Origin: an uncultured Selenomonadales bacterium | GTDB taxonomy: Bacteria; Bacillota; Negativicutes; Acidaminococcales; Acidaminococcaceae | Length of the DNA: 33,805 nucleotides | Direction of reading: 5' to 3' | Assembly: GCA_900316935.1 (NCBI GenBank) | Contig: ONEW01000025.1 | Coordinates: 1 to 33,805 of the forward strand | In this document: piece after piece, positions 31,125-33,805 of the stretch | How positions within the stretch are numbered: position 1 is the first letter of the stretch | How the letters are laid out: the number at the start of each line of letters is the position of its first letter | Program-made: the position numbers and the translations under genes | The notes under the pieces: model-generated | Database searches by the model: none | Told to the model about the DNA's origin: nothing | Seen by the model: the letters and a program-made list of their open reading frames with translations, nothing else

Positions 31125-31811
31125 TTAAATATCTGTTTCCTGCCGGCCGTCCAGACGGTCGATGAGCTGCAGCAGTTCCGGCATGGATCCGATCCAGTGG
31201 TCCGGATGTGTGGACGCTAGAGCGTTCCGGTCCACGAGGGTGTATTCCACAGCGACGGTTTCGCACCCCGCTCCCCTGCCGCACAGCATGTCGAACGGGG
31301 AATCCCCGACCATGAGCACTGTCCCGGGGGCCGCCTTTTTGTCCCGTCCGGCAAGGCCCAGGGCCTCCAAGGCGCGCTGGGCGCCATCCGGGTCGGGTTT
31401 TGGTTTCCGGACCAGGTCGGAAGAAATGACACAGTCGAAGAAATGTTCCAGTCCGACACAGCGCAGGCCGCGCCGGCAGGTCTTGTTCAGCTTGCTCGTC
31501 ACGACAGCGACGGGGAGATGGCGTGCCCGGAGGGCAGCCAGGGTCTCCTTTACGCCCGGGAAGGGCCGGATGAGCCGGTCGTGGACCGCGTCCTGGCGTT
31601 CCCGGTACACATCGCAGATGGCGTTGCCCTTCCCGGCGCCGAAGAGGCGCACCAGGGACGGCCGCAGCGGCTTTCCGAAGGTATCCAGGTACGGTTGCAG
31701 CGGCGCCTTGTGGCCGAGGACCTTTTCCGTCGCATAGGCGTAACAGTCGAAAATGACCGGCGAAGTGTCGGCCAGGGTTCCGTCAAAATCAAAGAGGATT
31801 CCTTGTATCAT
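31125..31811 (-). CDS. HAD-family phosphatase (Gph/PpaX-like)
   Basis: 228 aa. The four HAD motifs are complete: I FDFDGTLAD with nucleophile Asp8 and acid Asp10, II VVTSK, III KPKPDPDGAQRAL, IV MVGDSPFDM. The helical cap between motifs I and II (about residues 15-85) places it in subfamily I near phosphoglycolate phosphatase and PpaX. It is the first gene of the methylthio-nucleoside block; the promoter at 31855 is directly upstream. The substrate is unknown. It could act on a sugar phosphate of the pathway, or be a house-cleaning phosphatase that merely leads the operon. Confidence 0.87.
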   Translation of the reverse strand: MIQGILFDFDGTLADTSPVIFDCYAYATEKVLGHKAPLQPYLDTFGKPLRPSLVRLFGAGKGNAICDVYRERQDAVHDRLIRPFPGVKETLAALRARHLPVAVVTSKLNKTCRRGLRCVGLEHFFDCVISSDLVRKPKPDPDGAQRALEALGLAGRDKKAAPGTVLMVGDSPFDMLCGRGAGCETVAVEYTLVDRNALASTHPDHWIGSMPELLQLIDRLDGRQETDI

Positions 31812-31854
31812 GTGCCTTTTCCTTTACGTTTTTTAGAAACAACATTACTACTAT

Positions 31855-31883
31855 ATCATACCACATTTTGTAGTTCCGTTCCA
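31855..31883 (-). promoter_or_regulatory. Promoter of the methylthio-nucleoside block
   Basis: On the minus strand an extended -10, TGG-TATGAT (TATGAT at 31860-31855), with a poor -35 TGGAAC (31883-31878) at 17 bases. The leader would be about 40 bases, too short for a SAM or SAH riboswitch. Confidence 0.5.
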
Positions 31884-31891
31884 TAAGGAAC
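31878..31891. promoter_or_regulatory. Inverted repeat over the -35 (possible operator)
   Basis: GTTCC-ATAA-GGAAC is a perfect 14-base repeat that contains the -35 region of the promoter at 31855-31883. A repressor or activator site is plausible. Confidence 0.35.
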
Positions 31892-31901
31892 ACCAGCAGC
31901 C

Positions 31902-31950
31902 AAGGGCAGGAACCGTGAAAAAGGTATAGAAAAAAACGCCTGCCCTTTTG
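31902..31950. repeat. 9-bp inverted repeat at the edge of the insertion sequence
   Basis: AAGGGCAGG (31902-31910) and CCTGCCCTT (31939-31947) flank a 28-base loop, followed by TTG on the plus strand. It could be the remains of a terminator of a gene cut off by the insertion. Confidence 0.4.
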
Positions 31951-31984
31951 AACCGCTCCCCGTCAAGAGGACAATGAAATAAAA
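31949..31984 (+). repeat. Right terminal inverted repeat of the insertion sequence
   Basis: Begins TGAACCGCTCCCCG and ends TGAAATAAAA. It agrees with the other end at 26 of 36 positions, best in GCTCCC and in the last ten bases. Confidence 0.65.
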
Positions 31985-31996
31985 TAAAGTTTTGAG

Positions 31997-32027
31997 ACGC
32001 TGACGATTTCGTGTTGTCAGCGTTTTT
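31997..32027 (+). terminator. Hairpin with T5 tail inside the right end of the insertion sequence
   Basis: ACGCTGAC (31997-32004) pairs with GTCAGCGT (32016-32023), followed by TTTTT on the plus strand. It points inward, so it would stop transcripts entering the element from the left flank. On the minus strand it directly follows the orfB stop. Confidence 0.6.
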
Positions 32028-32028
32028 C

Positions 32029-32904
32029 TTATGCAGCAAGATATAGTTTGTGCTTCTCCATGGGTGTCAAAACGCCAAGATTTCGTTGGAGTCGTTTGTG
32101 GTTGTAGTAGTCAATATAATCCGTAATCATGTGCACTAATTCGTCTCTGCTGGTAAATCGTTTCCCGTAATATCGTTCCCGCTTAAGTATTCCCCAAAAA
32201 CCTTCCATCGGTCCGTTATCAAGGCATTTGGCAACACGGGACATGCTTTGTATCATGCCTGCTTTTACTAACTTTTGGTGAAATACCCTGCTGGTATATT
32301 GGTAACCCCTGTCGCTGTGGAAAATCGGGTGGGCTTCCGGGTTTGCCTGGACGGCTTTATCAAATGTATCATATACTAGCTTATTATCGTTACTGTCCCG
32401 AATCACAAAGGCAGTAATCCTACGGTCATATAAATCCAAAATGGCGCTCAGATAAATTTTATGTTTATCAATCCCTTCATACCATTTGAATTCTGTTACA
32501 TCGGTCAGCCATTTCTCGTTTGGTTTTTCTGCCTTAAAGTTTCGGTCAAGTATGTTCTCTGCAATGTACTGTGGATTGGGGGCTTGCCTCGTACAACCAT
32601 GATTTGCATACTTTATCGTAGATTTTATCTTCAGTATCCTGCAGATACGCAGAACTCGCTTATCGTTAACGGCTACACCATAATACCGATCCAAATCGTC
32701 CCGGATTCTCCGATATCCTTTATCTGGATGGTCTTTATGTATGGTCTCAATGAATGCGGCAATCTGTTTGTTTTCATGGGTTCGTTTCCCGTACTCTTCG
32801 TGTAGCCATTTATAATACGCAGTTCTGGAAATATGGAGCAAGGCACAGGTTGCCTCTATCGGATATCCGAAGTCTCCGTGACTGTGTCGGACGGCTTCAT
32901 ACAA
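32029..32904 (-). CDS. IS3-family transposase, OrfB (DDE integrase)
   Basis: 291 aa from a TTG at 32904 if read alone. The frame is open back to the A7 run, so the natural product is most likely the OrfAB fusion made by -1 frameshifting. The N-terminal part (HISRTAYYKWL, KDHPDKGYRRIRDDL) is the HTH_21-type region; the rve integrase core has Asp135 (WLTDVTEF), Asp198 (HSDRGYQYTS) and Glu234 (DNGPMEGFWGILKRE), with 35 residues between the last two, the usual DD(35)E. The C-terminus YIDYYNHKRLQRNLGVLTPM is typical. The core is complete. Confidence 0.93.
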   Translation of the reverse strand: MYEAVRHSHGDFGYPIEATCALLHISRTAYYKWLHEEYGKRTHENKQIAAFIETIHKDHPDKGYRRIRDDLDRYYGVAVNDKRVLRICRILKIKSTIKYANHGCTRQAPNPQYIAENILDRNFKAEKPNEKWLTDVTEFKWYEGIDKHKIYLSAILDLYDRRITAFVIRDSNDNKLVYDTFDKAVQANPEAHPIFHSDRGYQYTSRVFHQKLVKAGMIQSMSRVAKCLDNGPMEGFWGILKRERYYGKRFTSRDELVHMITDYIDYYNHKRLQRNLGVLTPMEKHKLYLAA

Positions 32905-32915
32905 ATGGTCTTGCC

Positions 32916-33608
32916 TTACTTGCGAAAGGCATCCCTCCTTTCGATCTCGTCCAATTTTTTTAACACATCCCGCTCCATCTGCAGCATATATTTCTCATGT
33001 TCCAGTTGTGCTATCTTAATACGAAGTTCTTCAACCTCTGTCCGGGGCGTTTGGGAAGCCGTCCGTATCCCCCGGCGGTCTTCCAGGCCAGCTTCTCCCA
33101 GTTCCTTATATTTTTGTACCCAGGTGTAGACCTGATGGTAACTGACCTTGTATTCCAAGGCAGTGGCTCCATAGTCGAAACCCCGTTCCATACATGCTTT
33201 CACAATCTGTATCCGTTCTTCTTGGCTGGTCTTACGCGTCTTTTTCATGCGGCTCCCTCCTGACATCTTTCGACCGAAGTCCTTACCGCTATTATACCGC
33301 TTTATCCAGATTAGGAGTTGTGCATGGCTACGGATTTTATATTTTTTACAAAGTTCCGGTAAAGAAACATTTCCTGCTAAATAGTCTTCTACTGCCGTTC
33401 GTTTTAAAAGCGTAGGATAATTTTGATTCTGCGATTGACGTATTAATCCCTTTACACCTTCTGTTTCATATAACCGTTTCCAAGCTTGTAAAACCGACTT
33501 ATGAATCCCAGATACTTTCGATGCGTGACCCATAGAAATCTCATTGGATACTATTCGTCGCACCCAAGCTGTTTTTTCCTCTAAAGAGTATTTTTTCCTT
33601 TTTCTCAT
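32916..33608 (-). CDS. IS3-family OrfA, DNA-binding protein
   Basis: 230 aa. The start ATG 33608 is chosen because GAAGGGAG lies 8 bases before it; an ATG six codons upstream lies within that site. It contains two helix-turn-helix units (about residues 8-50, KYSLEEKTAWVRRIVSNE; and about 128-180, SQEERIQIVKACMERGFDYG, VSYHQVYTWVQKYKELG) and a Leu/Glu-rich coiled coil at the end (VEELRIKIAQLEHEKYMLQM), as expected for orfA of the IS150 group. It binds the terminal repeats and provides the N-terminus of the OrfAB transposase. Confidence 0.9.
   Translation of the reverse strand: MRKRKKYSLEEKTAWVRRIVSNEISMGHASKVSGIHKSVLQAWKRLYETEGVKGLIRQSQNQNYPTLLKRTAVEDYLAGNVSLPELCKKYKIRSHAQLLIWIKRYNSGKDFGRKMSGGSRMKKTRKTSQEERIQIVKACMERGFDYGATALEYKVSYHQVYTWVQKYKELGEAGLEDRRGIRTASQTPRTEVEELRIKIAQLEHEKYMLQMERDVLKKLDEIERRDAFRK
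32955..32961 (-). other. A7 slippery site for -1 frameshift between OrfA and OrfB
   Basis: On the minus strand the run TTA-AAA-AAA-TTG holds seven A. Slipping back one base leads to ATT GGA CGA GAT CGA and on into orfB without a stop for the 17 codons up to its TTG. The OrfA stop follows at 32916-32918. This is the classic arrangement of IS3 elements. Confidence 0.85.
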
Positions 33609-33639
33609 AAAAATAACTCCCTTCATAGAATTCAGTGTT

Positions 33640-33675
33640 TTTTATTTCACTGTTTTCTATAAAGGGAGCATATCA
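33640..33675 (-). repeat. Left terminal inverted repeat of the insertion sequence
   Basis: Read on the minus strand it begins TGATATGCTCCCTTT and ends TGAAATAAAA, paired with the other end at 31949-31984. It lies upstream of orfA. Confidence 0.65.
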
Positions 33676-33718
33676 CTTCAACATCTACGGCTGTTTTTTT
33701 GTGTGGCAAATCCCGGTT

Positions 33719-33747
33719 TTGCTCAGCAACGATGAGTGTGATATAAT
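33719..33747 (+). promoter_or_regulatory. Promoter pointing out of the window to the right
   Basis: TTGCTC (33719-33724), 17 bases, then a perfect TATAAT (33742-33747). The remaining 58 bases are AT-rich and hold no start that can be judged; the promoted gene would lie beyond the window. Confidence 0.6.
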
Positions 33748-33805
33748 TAAAAAAATATTACCATCAATGTCAATTTTGCTGAACCTGTTTTGTATATATA
33801 ATAAA

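Larger units (their letters stand above)
31949..33675 (-). mobile_element. IS3-family insertion sequence, IS150-like
   Basis: About 1.73 kb, with orfA and orfB in overlapping phase on the minus strand and a slippery A7 between them. Both ends begin TGA and share GCTCCC, ACA and TGAAATAAAA at the same spacing (26 of 36 bases by eye). The flanks CTTT and CTTC give no clear target duplication, so the exact boundary may be a base or two off. The element is visibly more AT-rich than the GC-rich chromosome around it, which points to recent arrival. Both frames look intact, so it may still be active. Confidence 0.85.

Noticed and set aside
31812..31877. SAM or SAH riboswitch before the methylthio block
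   Set aside because: The leader after the predicted promoter is only about 40 bases and shows none of the needed stems.
1..33805. CRISPR array, tRNA, rRNA or prophage genes
   Set aside because: No regularly spaced repeats, no cloverleaf-like sequence and no phage structural genes were seen on reading both strands.

Overview
The window looks like a chromosomal segment from a fairly GC-rich Firmicute. A Negativicutes member of the Acidaminococcus/Phascolarctobacterium kind is my best guess, inferred from gene content and not proven. Firmicute signs are RNase J, a Gram-positive-type LexA box (GAAC-N4-GTTT) in front of lexA, the hflX/ynbB-like gene pair, strong AGGAGG-type ribosome sites with several TTG/GTG starts, and an NfnAB transhydrogenase. 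No rRNA, tRNA, CRISPR array or prophage was seen.

Layout. (1) 1-800: the 3' end of sucD, then a convergent small gene of unknown function, with terminators between them. (2) 950-4650: a TAXI-type TRAP transporter unit on the plus strand (binding lipoprotein, DUF1850 protein, fused permease). It has a strong promoter with a 10-bp inverted repeat over the -10 box, a terminator-like hairpin between the lipoprotein gene and the membrane genes, and a strong terminator at the end. (3) 4740-20850: a long plus-strand housekeeping run: RNase J, FtsK/SpoIIIE, a RodZ-like protein, a YgiQ-type radical SAM protein, a solute-binding lipoprotein, RimO, CinA, a DEAD-box helicase, HflX with an extra N-terminal domain, and a methionine-gamma-lyase-family enzyme. 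Several genes overlap by 4-17 bases. (4) 20814-22040: lexA on the minus strand with an almost ideal self-controlled promoter, then a stretch of palindromes and hairpins without a convincing gene. (5) 22051-31811: one minus-strand block, probably one transcript from about 31850: HAD phosphatase, mtnP, mtnA, ahcY, a class II aldolase, mtaD, nfnA, nfnB, and an exported protein of unknown function. (6) 31949-33675: an IS3-family (IS150-like) insertion sequence, clearly more AT-rich than its surroundings, with orfA, orfB, an A7 frameshift site and imperfect terminal repeats.

The most interesting part is block 5. It encodes a compact route for the waste products of S-adenosylmethionine, and the residues point to deamination first. 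MtaD would turn methylthioadenosine and S-adenosylhomocysteine into their inosine forms. MtnP has Asn-Met-Gly where the adenine-specific human enzyme has Asp-Tyr-Asp. AhcY is the short form, with Glu and Lys in place of the Thr and Glu of the human adenine site. MtnA plus the aldolase would then split the methylthioribose part into dihydroxyacetone phosphate and methylthioacetaldehyde; no mtnK, mtnC, mtnD or mtnW is present. The second notable item is HflX, whose extra N-terminal domain carries an H-x-H-x10-D metalloprotease-type (JAMM) signature with a suitably placed upstream Glu.
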